Origin: Lyophyllum atratum
Taxonomy: Eukaryota > Basidiomycota > Agaricomycetes > Agaricales > Lyophyllaceae
Reading direction: 5' to 3'
DNA: 64,000 nucleotides
Assembly: GCA_014905825.1 (NCBI GenBank)
Contig: JACGCN010000008.1
Coordinates: 682,001-746,000 of the forward strand
In this document: positions 1 through 10,304 of the stretch, piece after piece
Position numbering within the stretch: position 1 is the stretch's first letter
Layout of the letters: every line of letters begins with the position of its first letter
Made by a program: the position numbers and the translations under genes
The notes under the pieces: model-generated
Database searches by the model: none
Told to the model about the DNA's origin: nothing
What the model saw: the letters and a program-made list of their open reading frames with translations, nothing else

Positions 1-1909
1 GACCCCTTGCCAATGACGAGAGTGCAGATCTAGATCGTCGTCACCAGTGTTTGGATTCGAAGATATCAGCTTCAACAGGCGTGGGCAGTTCCATCCAGTG
101 CCTTGCTATCCAAAGGCGCGCTCTTCCTTCCGCCATCATCAACATCACCGGAGGGAAGTTAGCCGATGAATTGTTTTCTATGACTTCCACTTAGCAAGCA
201 AGGAATCACGGAGGAGGAGCAAAATGCGCAGCCCGGGTCATATCCGTTCGCGTGCTGCAACGCTCTGGCAAGTGGTTAGGCTATGCGCTTATGATGCGGG
301 AGGACAGGCCAACCTTGTGAATGCGATGCTGCTTGGCTCAACCCCGAAAAATCAACGGAAGGGCCCTTCTCTCGGGGAGACAAGAATGACCTGATCTCGA
401 GCCAAGATCGCTTAACAAGAAGAGGTGATACCCGCAGCCGTGAGTCATTATATATCTGGATGCCAGTAGATTGTCTGCACCCATGCGGGACTCCGCCACA
501 GGTCGAGGCGGCAAGGTATTTTTGACTTGACATGTCGGTCCATGTGGTGTATTTATAATACCTGATCTGCGCCCAGACTGGGCTTGACAGATATCTATGT
601 CTCCTGTAGAATGCGCAGAGCAAGGAGAACACACCTCATCATTCCAACATATGGAACGCCGCGAGCGGACTGATAGGAAAGTTGCCAGAAGAAAGACAAC
701 TAAGAACAACTGAGATGAGATACGCCATGCTCTGCGGCGACTAATCATGAGTTGCCCAGTGGATGAGGATGCAAGGTTAAGACAGACTATGTAGGGCATA
801 ATGTGGGTAGCATGAATGCCGTTGTGCGCGGAAATAACGGACAAGTGAGAGCAGGGGTGCAAATGTCGACCAACTCCTCGAAAGGATTTTACCCATAGCT
901 CGCTGTATGTAATAGGTGTTTGGAGTCGAATGATGAAGCGGAGGACAGCGCTAGGAGAGAGCTGTGGTAAGGTATAAAACCCAGGGAGAGATCACGTTTC
1001 CCGACGACATCGGCATATTCTAGAATCCGTGTGGTACGGGAAGAGCATCATCATACTGTTAGTTTACAGTTTTCCCGACCCTTCGCTCAATAAGGGGGCG
1101 GCGGGAGGAAAGCCATAGAAACACGTGTGTCAAGGGTGGAAGTCTAGGTTTCAGCTGTAGGATGACCCTTCTTGGCGACACCGAAACCACCGTCGCCGCA
1201 ACTTCAGCTTCCATGAAGGTCGGAATGTCGAGTTGCCTGATCAGAGAAGTACGTAGAACCAAGGAGAGCGAACTCTATGATACATAGGGTCGGTCGACAT
1301 TTCTGACGCCCGTTGGTCGTCAGTGTCAATGGGACCATCAGATCAAGACGAACGTCATGGTCCTTTACTCTTTCACGTCAGAAAACGTGTATGGCCCGAG
1401 GCCGCGACGGGCGGAGTTCAGCGAGATCCCGCTGTCTGTGGAGATGCCGGTCTTGTGGTGTCCGAACTCGCGATTCTGGATACAACCTGTCCAGAAGCGC
1501 AGCAGATCACTGCAGAAGGATCGTCCGAAGATTTGGTAGATCTTGGCCGAAGAAATAACGTGCCCACGCGTTCCCAAAGCTTTGGCAGATTACCCAGGGA
1601 TAGCCAGGGATGCTGAAGGCTACGCTCGATTTGGGGAAATCTGTACATGTTGCACAGGTTTGAGATCTGGACTTGACAGCATCATGGAAAGCCACCTGGC
1701 CAGATCTGATGCAATCCATGTGGAGCAAACATGTCAAAATAGGGTTGATCCCGACAAGGTCGAATCGATGTCTTCGGAAGAAGAAGCTTGGGTCCTTCAA
1801 AAGCAGGTGTATTGGTGCCTCTGTTGACCCAACTTCTGGCACTCCTGATAGCGGATCTTTCTCGTTACTACTCTATTCATTATTCTCTTGACGAACCCCA
1901 CGACCCACC
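1..1909. other. Left edge, no gene supported
   Basis: Only short overlapping open frames occur here on both strands (for example 338-862 minus and 1323-1616 plus). None has a recognisable domain, and none joins to a neighbour through plausible splice sites. The last 100 bases before 1910 are pyrimidine-rich and probably form the leader of the next gene. Confidence 0.5.
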
Positions 1910-3377
1910 ATGGCCACTACCACCCCCTGCGCATGGCACACTCTTCCCAACGAAATGAAGCTCGCCGTTGTGGAGAACTTGGACTCTGATGATGCGAGAG
2001 CCTTCTCAAAAGTAGATCTACGGACATACAAGATCTGTGTTTCAGCGACCTTCAAAGTATGTTGTGATTTTTCGCTGGTGCGACGCGGTATCTGACCATG
2101 GCGCTCTCTTCAGAGCGTAAAATTGAACAGCCTGGAGCAACTTCAACGCTTCCTCGACAACGTCCCGCGCAGCTACTGCCATCACATTCAAGAACTACAG
2201 CTCTGCACTCAATCGGACGAGCGCAATAACCAAGAACACCATCCACGAACCACAATAGATGCCATCATATCTCTTCTTATCGCCTCCCCCCGTCTCATCA
2301 AACTCGTGTTACGATTGGCCGGTTTATCGGACAAGAGTCTCATCACCCCCTTTGCGTATTTAACAGAGCTGAAGCATCTCACGATCACGAACTCCAGTGA
2401 GGAGGAACATTCTCCATTGTAAGTCCTTTAAGTTTATGGCGTCGAATTGCAAAGGTGCTCATGGCCACGTTAGGAGCGAAAGGCTTGTTGTCTCTATCGC
2501 TGCATCGGCCCCCAATCTCGAAGAACTTTCACTCGACAAGATTACCCGCTCTAAAATGCATGCCCCCGAGCTTGAAGGGGTCTACCCCTATGTTCCGTTG
2601 GTCATGGGCGACGACGATATCCCAGATCATCCCTCCCTCGGTTCGGAGCTTTCACTGCCTTCCCTCCTGCGCATTCCGACCCTTCGGAAGCTCATTATCC
2701 GAGATACCCACCTCGGGGATGGTCGGTGGGCGACAACCCCCGTTGCCTGCCGCCTCCAAGTGCTCGACCTCGGAAGCTGCTACCACGAAAATGAGGACTT
2801 CAACCGTGCTTGTACGGAGCGCATCATGGCTGCTGTAGGCCCCTCAATCGACGAATTCTCACTCACCACGTCAGTTTCTGACACAGTATTCGCTAAGCCG
2901 AGCGTCACGCCACTTCCACGCCTGCGCAAGCTGCACATCACACCATTCTTCCCGGTGGACAGTGTCGTTGACACCATGTCAAACCTTGCCGGTTCGCCCA
3001 TCGAGAGTCTTTCGATGCAGTGTTATGAAGACGATGTCGTTGACGTGTGCTCGGCGCTTGAAGACTTCCTCAGCCTACGGGTTGAGCGGGGGCCCGAATT
3101 TTATGACAAGCTGACACGGATCGACGTCTCCGTGGCAGCCAACGATCAGTCTACTTTTGACGCCGAAGAACACCAAGAGCGTCTTGAGGCCACGAAGCGC
3201 CTTCAGGAGTTCTGCCGCGACCTTCAACTTGCCAGCGCTGTTGGCAAGGCCATCCCAGATTCCACTCTCCCGCATGGACCCTCTCCCCTCGGACCGTCTC
3301 GCACCTCCAGCATTAGCATCCCCGATTGCGACAAGTCCTCAGCAGTTCTCAATGGACGTGCCAATCAGCTGCTGTGA
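1910..3377 (+). CDS. F-box-like / leucine-rich repeat hypothetical protein
   Basis: Three exons fit in one frame: 1910-2056, 2114-2418 and 2474-3377, giving 451 residues. The introns are 57 and 55 bp with GT...AG ends. The start ATG follows a pyrimidine-rich leader. The N-terminus (residues about 6-45, 'WHTLPNEMKLAVVENLDSDD') reads like an F-box: a short helix, a proline, and a hydrophobic pattern that would bind Skp1. The rest alternates short leucine-rich stretches such as 'NLEELSL' and 'LRKLIIRDT', as in the large agaricomycete F-box/LRR family. By family, it would be the substrate receptor of an SCF ubiquitin ligase. No substrate can be inferred. The F-box is weakly conserved, so 'F-box-like' is the safer call. 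Confidence 0.75.
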
Positions 3378-3410
3378 ACATCTCTTCGGGCCATACCACC
3401 ATTTTTATTA

Positions 3411-4270
3411 TCACATCATTGGGAACTTTGGCATTTTCTCTAGCATTACACGCATATAAATTATCTCCTCCATCCTCACACACTGTACCATATGTAACAT
3501 CACCCTGTACATGCAATCGACCCTAGGCCACCTGGGGTCTTCTGAGTCCTGAACGAGCCAGTACACGGGAAGTGCTTTGAGTGAGCACGTTAGCAGAGTC
3601 GCTAACATGATGACAGCGGTGAAATGCCAATCAAAAGGGGCGGCGCCCAACGCCATTCCTATGCCCATACTTACAATGTACATGATCGAGGGAGACATAT
3701 GAGTACCCGGCGGGGACGCGGACTTCTGTGTCAACTCTGATGGGAAGCAACTGAAAGACGCGGCGGCGAAGCAGCGACATATGTCAAAGAAAAGCAACTT
3801 CACCTTTAGGGGACAATAACTCATACCACGATGACGCACAGATAATCAGCTATGGTAGTCCTAGGCCTGATCCTGACTAGGAACTTCTCAGCGAAAGCAA
3901 TCAATATGGCAAGGTCCACGACCCACGCGTCGAACAATCCCGCAAAGCACACCCACCTTCACACCGAAGAAGATCAAGAGAGAGAGCATGTTTCAAATAT
4001 GGCTGCGCACCCAGACACATCATATGGCACCTAAGAGACTCTTCTTTCCCAGTGCTGTGTATAACGGGCACTGATTACCGCAAAGATGTATATAGACGTC
4101 ATCATAAGTGGATGGAAATCCGAGGATCTGCCTACTAATACCTCAGAGCTCTCTTCATCGCTGTATATGCACAACGGCATCCCACAGCGGCAGTCATATC
4201 CAGGGACAGAGAAGATGAGGACAAAAATAGCGATGAGAGATGGAAGGGAAAGACGAGTCATATCTCACGT
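3411..4270 (-). other. Possible multi-exon membrane protein gene, unresolved
   Basis: The minus strand holds several hydrophobic stretches that look like spliced exons but do not resolve cleanly. One begins at an ATG at 4261 with a hydrophobic leader ('LIAIFVLIFSVPG'). A second lies near 3840-3935 and reads 'WVVDLAILIAFAEKF'. It ends at a good GTATGAG donor at about 3830 and would be joined across an intron ending TTTCAG to 'LPIRVDTEVRVPAGYS' near 3690-3740. The intermediate segment near 3940-4050 has stops in the expected frame. This is either a degraded gene or one whose splice pattern I could not settle. I do not recognise the family. Confidence 0.25.
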
Positions 4271-4643
4271 CCAAGCGTTTGTGAGCACGAGGATGGTACC
4301 TGCTTAGGGAAACGAGATTTATCGAGGTACGAACGAGGTATAAATAGATCTTTACCCATCTGCATCCATATTAGAACCAGTGCGAGTCCTTTTCACCTAA
4401 GTATACACTTCCTTTAGGACCACCGAAGAGACCCTCATGGTGGCTTGTCATCTAACTGACTCATCGCACAGTGTGTTCAGATAGATTAGATTGAACCGTT
4501 ATCAATTTTCTGTGAACCTGCCGAGGAACACAAAGGCGTAATGATACTCGCCGCTTCGTATAACTAACTATTGCTTCCTTGTTAACGGTGATTACCCTCG
4601 ACTAGTAAAGAAGTGAACCAAGCTTGGTCTTAGGAACTGTGAC

Positions 4644-6221
4644 TTAAACACCCGCAGCTCCGTGGGGAACCGCAGGAGGGCAGTCAGGGAAGAGCACATG
4701 GATAGCGTTGAGCAGGAAATCGACGTTTTGTTTCAGGACGCCAGTAGTGTTCAGGAGGATGCCGGGAACGTTGTCCGCGGCCAAGTTAGTGTAGAGCGAG
4801 CAGCCCTGGGGTGGCACGTTAGGATTAGAGACATGGGGTACAAAGTGCGTAAACTCACGTCAAAAGGACCCGCATCTGGGATGTAGGTCCCGTTGGCGGC
4901 GTTGGCCCCAGGTGCAACGGGCCTCGCAGCGAAAATGGCGCCGGCGTCCTCGCCAATCTTGCCAATATCTCCTGCGCCTAAGCGGCGGAAGAACCCTTTA
5001 GGGTACCTCTGATCGCGGAAGAAGGAGGTCATTGTCTGAACACTTAAAATCCCGTCCGTTCCTGTCTATCTCATTAGTGATGGAGGTAACTTGGGCTCTG
5101 CATAACTTGCCATTTGCAAAGAAGTTCAAGGTGAACGCAGCCTCTCCGTAGCTCAGCAGAACTCGACCAATGTGATATTCAAGCTGTTCCGGGGTCAGTA
5201 TCAAGAAAATAATTTTGAGGCAAAATCGCACCTTCGTGTCGGCGGCTTGGCTATCTATGAACCTTTTGAACTTGAATTCCTCCATCGACTTTTGGTTGAC
5301 AATGCTTCTAGGTCCCGTTACTGTCGAATTGTCGCCAAATTCGGCCACTATAGCAAGGAGCTGAGATACAAAACGTCAGTCGGCAAACAGGGGTCGTGAT
5401 AAGCAGAAAATCGTACTTGAGCGAATAGATCAGCTTGGAAGTTCCTATTGTCCCCAATCGCGGCATCTTGACGGGTCATTGATACATCACCTATAGGAAG
5501 AGGATGAAAATCGTCCGAAAATTAAAACATGGACTTGGTACCGACCCTCAAAGCGTCCGTGTGCTGCGAGACCGCGAGTAATAGGACCATCAATCTTGCC
5601 AGGGAGTGGTGGAATATGTGGCGTATCTAAACCTATAGATAGTTTGTTGATGAAAGCATTTCCACGGGACAACTATGGCGCTGCTGAACGATCTTTCATT
5701 TTAGCAAAAATAAATTGCTCACAATGCCAAACGCGGTTAGCCCGGAGGCAAGATCATAGTCCATATTAAAGCCATGCGTAGTAGCATTGACGATCTGTTC
5801 GAACGATGCTATCCCACTAATTGATGACATCAGTTTGTAGTACCGTAGTGTTGTCCTCTGTACTGACTTTCTTGGAAGATAGCCATGGTTAGCCAACGTA
5901 TTTAGACCCGCTACATTGGACAGTTCATCATGGTGTGTCAATTGGCTTCAGAATCACTGACGGCATGGTCCGCGAAGGTCGCCGCGTCGAGGTGCAATAA
6001 ACGGGTGGGCAGGATCTGAGTCATTTTGTTCCTCAGCGGGGAAAGAAAACGATAATATCGCGGTCTCTACCTGGGAGAGGGATACTTCCAGTATTAGTTG
6101 GCCTCGGAGGAGCGATAATGGATACACCGTGACTGGCGTGACCATGATTTGAGGATGACTCTGGGAACGCAAGTGCTGGGAGAGAAGCAGCCAAGATGAC
6201 AAGCACAGAAGGCACGACCAT
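4644..6221 (-). CDS. Unspecific peroxygenase / chloroperoxidase-like heme-thiolate peroxidase
   Basis: Ten exons (5'->3': 6071-6221, 5962-6015, 5868-5910, 5723-5816, 5546-5672, 5417-5490, 5232-5360, 5091-5183, 4859-5035, 4644-4805) encode 367 residues. A hydrophobic signal peptide covers residues 1-18, so the enzyme should be secreted. Splicing restores the motif 'PCPGLNTLANHGYLPR', with Cys68 as axial heme-thiolate ligand. The Mg-binding Glu-Gly-Asp (156-158) and Ser160 follow. The acid-base pair Arg231 and Glu238 has the family's seven-residue spacing. Two C-terminal cysteines ('DGCSLY' and 'PDCPP') match the disulfide of long-type peroxygenases. By family it would use peroxide to oxygenate alkanes, aromatics or lignin-related compounds. 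All key residues are present, so it is probably active. The substrate is unknown. Confidence 0.93.
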
Positions 6222-6294
6222 GGCAGATCCTTAAGCAAGAAGAAGGAGGATGATTACAGCGCTGTACACAACTGTCACATTTCTAAAGAGGCAG

Positions 6295-6302
6295 TTTATA
6301 TA
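6295..6302 (-). promoter_or_regulatory. TATA box of the peroxygenase gene
   Basis: Read on the minus strand this is TATATAAA, about 74 bases upstream of the start codon at 6221. That is a normal TATA-to-ATG distance for a gene with a short leader. The match is by sequence only. Confidence 0.6.
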
Positions 6303-7028
6303 GCGTTTTCGTTTCGGCATGCTGAAACCATGTGAACGAGCAGTGTCAACAACCCATTTGCGTGAGAGGGCGGCCAATCACCGCAGCTCGGCCACAGATC
6401 CGTTTGGGAGGGGATGATGCCCCATCGAATACAGGATATGTGGACTTTTGGCTGAAGGGGCCCGAAAGTTACGAGAGGTAGTGATCGCCGAGGTGGCTGT
6501 ACAAGAAGGTGTGTATCATCGTGCGAGTCGACGTCCAAGCCGGGCTGGAAACTTGACAGATCGGCGTCACAAATCGTTCTAAATCATTTCATCCTGAGAC
6601 AAGTGGTCGACGATTGGCCGCGAGCCACAAGGTTGTAACTTGTAAGGAGATTGACGTTGGTGAACTGCAGAACGATCATTGCCGCAGCAAATTCTGGTCG
6701 GCGCACGAACGGCGTACACTAAATTTACGGACAATGCCGGCATTTATGATCACACGTTTTCTCCGATCCCTAACATGACCTCCAAGTCATTACCTGCAAA
6801 CCTCGACGCGTCTTGACATGCAGACGAGCCACGTAACTATAGCGGCATCAGTTTAGATGATTTCCACGTCCTGACTTTCACTACGCTCTGCTCGGTGACA
6901 AGCAACCCGTCGTTGCCAGCTTCAAACCAGGGGTCAATTGTCAGCCGGTGCTCTGGTATCTGCGAATTGACATTGGAAACGATGAAGGAAGACATTCGGT
7001 ACGTCTCCCCAAATCCATTTACCATCCC

Positions 7029-7684
7029 CTATATGATGTGAACTTCACACCCCGGAGAGATACTCGTATCTCGTTGAAACCCCAGACCTGGCTTCTCCTG
7101 GTATATTTTCGTTAACACCGAAAAGAACCGTTGGACCAGGTCAAGAACGGAAATCTGATTGCCTTTCAACATGTCCTCACGAGACGTCCTTACTGACCTG
7201 ATGCTTCAGATGGTCCCCAGCCCTACAGTCCTTCGCAAACCGCAGTCGAATATCTTCATGCGGTCGCTCAAAAATGAAGATAAAAGCGGTCATGCGATCA
7301 TCAAGACCCGCTTCTCAAAGGTCGAACCGGAATAACTACACACCTGTCACTCATTTTAGGATGAATCACTCACGATTCATGACCGGGTTCGCCGAGCGAT
7401 GATGGAGTCGTCAGGTCTTCGTAAGAGAGCATGCCTCATCGCTCGGCAAGTCTTCCACTTCTGCCTCTATCCCAAATTGTACTACGATCTTGCGTTCTTC
7501 TTGGAGAGCTGTGAGAGTCTCTGGCGGTACAGCGGGCTACCTTTCGACAGTCACATGGCTCAAGATTGTTTTCTTGCTGATCAGCAAGTGCCGTTGAAGG
7601 CAGCTCGATGGTGCCAGAACAGAAAGCATGGATGGATGTAAGGTCGAAGGTATGGAGCGTTTCGTTGCTTGTGCAGCTCCATAA
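7029..7684 (-). other. Candidate multi-exon gene or decaying gene
   Basis: Several minus-strand stretches read like exons. One is about 7535-7684 ('TLHTFDLTSIHAFCSGTIEL'). A second is about 7400-7520 and contains 'KIVVQFGIEAEVEDLPSDE'. A third runs from about 7205 to 7310 ('MTAFIFIFERPHEDIRLRFA') into one at 7029-7161 ('ISVLDLVQRFFSVLTKIYQE'). The last pair joins in phase across a 43-bp GTCAGT...CAG intron. Translation then stops at a TAG (7029-7031), yet the same frame stays open downstream to 6837. The segment between the second and third stretches has stops. No start codon or family was identified. Confidence 0.3.
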
Positions 7685-7855
7685 CTCACAAATAATGTAT
7701 TTGTTTGATTAGGATGTAGGGGCGAGGAAGATTGATAGCACTTGAACGCTTTAAAAACCTCTTGATACTGGTATTATTAGGTGGCTGTGACCTATGTAGT
7801 CCGAAATAAAGGTCCTTCGCATAACTTTGCGACACAACTTCACGATACATGAACA

Positions 7856-8656
7856 TTAAGACGCTGAGCCCACCATGCGGAAAGCGGTCCCGCTGCACTC
7901 GACCGTGATCTGGTTGTTCGAGTGGGTGATAGTTGGAACGCCTTTGCTGTGAGACTTGTAGCCGAGAAGGCCACATCCTCCCTGAAGGACCGTACCCTCC
8001 TCATCGCTCTTACCAGACTATTACACTGTATGAGCAGATAGGAATAGAAGAATGTGTGAAGTAAATCGCACCCAGCGTAGGGCATTGTGGTTGCCAGTGT
8101 CGAGACTCCAACGTTGCGGGTAGTCTGTATTACAATCGACTAGCGTAGTGTAGTATGGCCCAGTCTCCGCTGGTTGGTTGGTGATGCCGATGCATTTCGA
8201 CTTTGATGGGACGTAGACGCGTCCTACAAAAACGTATTACTGGAGCGCACTCAGGAACGCATTTACAATCGTTGCGCACCAGCCTTGACAATATCGTGAG
8301 GGAGACCAACTTCCAAACTTTGGCATTCCTGTTGAGATGCTCAGCGTTCAATTTCAAGGATATAAGCACGCGATAGTCGGGACTGACCTGGAATTCCACA
8401 TGCAAGGGGTTCTGGCCGTTTCCTAGATATGCAACTTGATTTTTCACGTTCAGAGTGAAGGCCTTGTAGACACCTGGACGAGAAAGCATCAGAATCGAGT
8501 CCTTCTTTTTTACGCAATTTGCGGAAGGATACCTGTGGCATTGGCAGCCAGAATGCCTGAGGCGATAGGGCTGCAGTCAACGTCGCGAAGGGTGATAGCC
8601 TTAGCTAGCGTAACACCAACGAACATGCCCAAGGCGAGAGGTCGAGAAACGAACAT
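7856..8656 (-). CDS. Small secreted protein with a ricin-B-like QxW motif
   Basis: Five exons (8533-8656, 8388-8473, 8280-8328, 8072-8223, 7856-8017) give 190 residues with consistent phases. The introns are 54-59 bp. Residues 1-20 form a signal peptide ('MFVGVTLAKA' at its end). The mature part is small and has six cysteines and one Asn-Ala-Thr glycosylation sequon. It also contains 'YPQRWSL', the Gln-x-Trp signature of beta-trefoil ricin-B-like folds. A carbohydrate-binding or cell-wall role is therefore plausible. Only one clear QxW copy is visible, so the fold is an inference. It lies on the same strand as the peroxygenase gene, about 1.6 kb away. Confidence 0.7.
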
Positions 8657-9141
8657 CGTGGAAAGGTCCGGGGAGACGAGCTTCACATTAATTCTGTGTA
8701 TGCGCTTCCTGTCTTATATGAAACATGGTTGATCATTATCAATCAAGTTGTATAGGGACCTGCGGGGAGACTTCCCCGTCTTCTTCCCGATGTCCGCATG
8801 GTGAGCGATCTATGTTGACCGATCATAAGTACGTAGCGCAAGATGCGAGGGGTCATATAAAAATCTTACAGTGATTGATAGATAGAGAAAGGCCTTTGAG
8901 ACTACGCTTGAAAAGCAGCTTCCAAGCAGCACTCCGATGGGTTACTTACGTCTCGACGGGGCAAGTATGAAGTATGAGTATTCATGCTTTCGGGTGGCCG
9001 TCGTCATGGGATCCGAGATACTAGTACTTGGAAGCGGAGCGTGGCGCGTTTATTACTGCAAACAGGTAGTCATTGAACGTGACACCCGAGGGCCGAATGG
9101 TTGCAACTTCAAGCTTGCCGCGTCGACCAGGTGACCCTGAT
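8657..9141. other. Intergenic, upstream of the secreted QxW gene
   Basis: No open frame with coding character was seen. It probably holds the promoter of the minus-strand gene starting at 8656 and ends at the interlocked repeat. Confidence 0.5.
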
Positions 9142-10034
9142 ATTGGGTGACTTCCCGTAAGGATCTGGAAACGATTTAGAATGTAGAAATCGTAGAAATG
9201 GGTGACTTCCCGTAAGGATCTAGAGTGATCTAGGAATTCTAAACTCGTAACGAAGGGTCGTCGAAAAAATCTGGAGGATGGGTCGTCAAACCGTAAGACA
9301 CAAAACTTCAGATCTAGAAAGCTGTGGCTCAACCATTTGGACTGAAATTTAAGATCCGCCATACGGGGGATCGGGGAAACGGTCATCATTCGAGTGATAG
9401 ACGAAGGTAAGCGATGATAAGCGAGTTCTGGAGGATGTTTTTGAGGCTGCAGAGGGGTCGGGATGCCTCTGTAGATTCAAATGACTAAAATTAGCTCCTT
9501 GACGACGATGAAGTCTGGAGAGCCCAATTTTCGACTTTCGCCATCATATTCGACCTATTTGGGCCCCGGCATCCCGGCTGATGGGCATTTCTACGATTTC
9601 TACATTCTAAATCGTTTCCAGATCCTTACGGGAAGTCACCCAATGCCCATCAGCCGGGATGCCGGGGCCCAAATAGGTCGAATATGATGGCGAAAGTCGA
9701 AAATTGGGCTCTCCAGACTTCATCGTCGTCAAGGAGCTAATTTTAGTCATTTGAATCTACAGAGGCATCCCGACCCCTCTGCAGCCTCAAAAACATCCTC
9801 CAGAACTCGCTTATCATCGCTTACCTTCGTCTATCACTCGAATGATGACCGTTTCCCCGATCCCCCGTATGGCGGATCTTAAATTTCAGTCCAAATGGTT
9901 GAGCCACAGCTTTCTAGATCTGAAGTTTTGTGTCTTACGGTTTGACGACCCATCCTCCAGATTTTTTCGACGACCCTTCGTTACGAGTTTAGAATTCCTA
10001 GATCACTCTAGATCCTTACGGGAAGTCACCCATT
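9142..10034. repeat. Interlocked inverted repeat (foldback-like element)
   Basis: A 393-bp arm (9197-9589) is followed by a 52-bp spacer (9590-9641) and then by its reverse complement (9642-10034). The arms looked identical wherever I compared them. The spacer is itself the reverse complement of the sequence just outside the left arm (9145-9196; with flanking matches 9142-9200 pairs with 9586-9644). The order is therefore X-A-X'-A'. A 23-bp motif beginning TGGGTGACTTCCCG occurs four times: forward at 9144 and 9199, reverse at 9620-9642 and 10010-10032. Open frames inside the arms are mirror images of each other and match no known protein. I saw no clear target-site duplication. A foldback or MITE-type element, or a rearranged nested insertion, is likely. 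Confidence 0.85.
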
Positions 10035-10304
10035 ATCACTGATAAAATGTCGTCCACGACGCACGTGAAGCGGAAATTCATTGTTGAACGCCGATCCTGG
10101 GACAGTCACTGTCAGTTTCAAGGCCAGCCGCCAGTTGCTCATTTAAACTTGAACACAGACATGCAAATCACATCAACTTTGCGTATTGACGCGTCTTATA
10201 TTTGAGCCTGGACGTTCGACTACTTACTACCACTGGAGGGACCAACTTGCTATCACTGTGTCAGGATTTATCATTCTGGGCAAACGGTCTCGCGACGCTC
10301 GGTC

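Noticed and set aside
3411..4270. STE3-type pheromone receptor to pair with the pheromone-like genes
   Set aside because: The region has hydrophobic stretches but no receptor motifs that I recognise, and it lies more than 20 kb from the pheromone-like genes.
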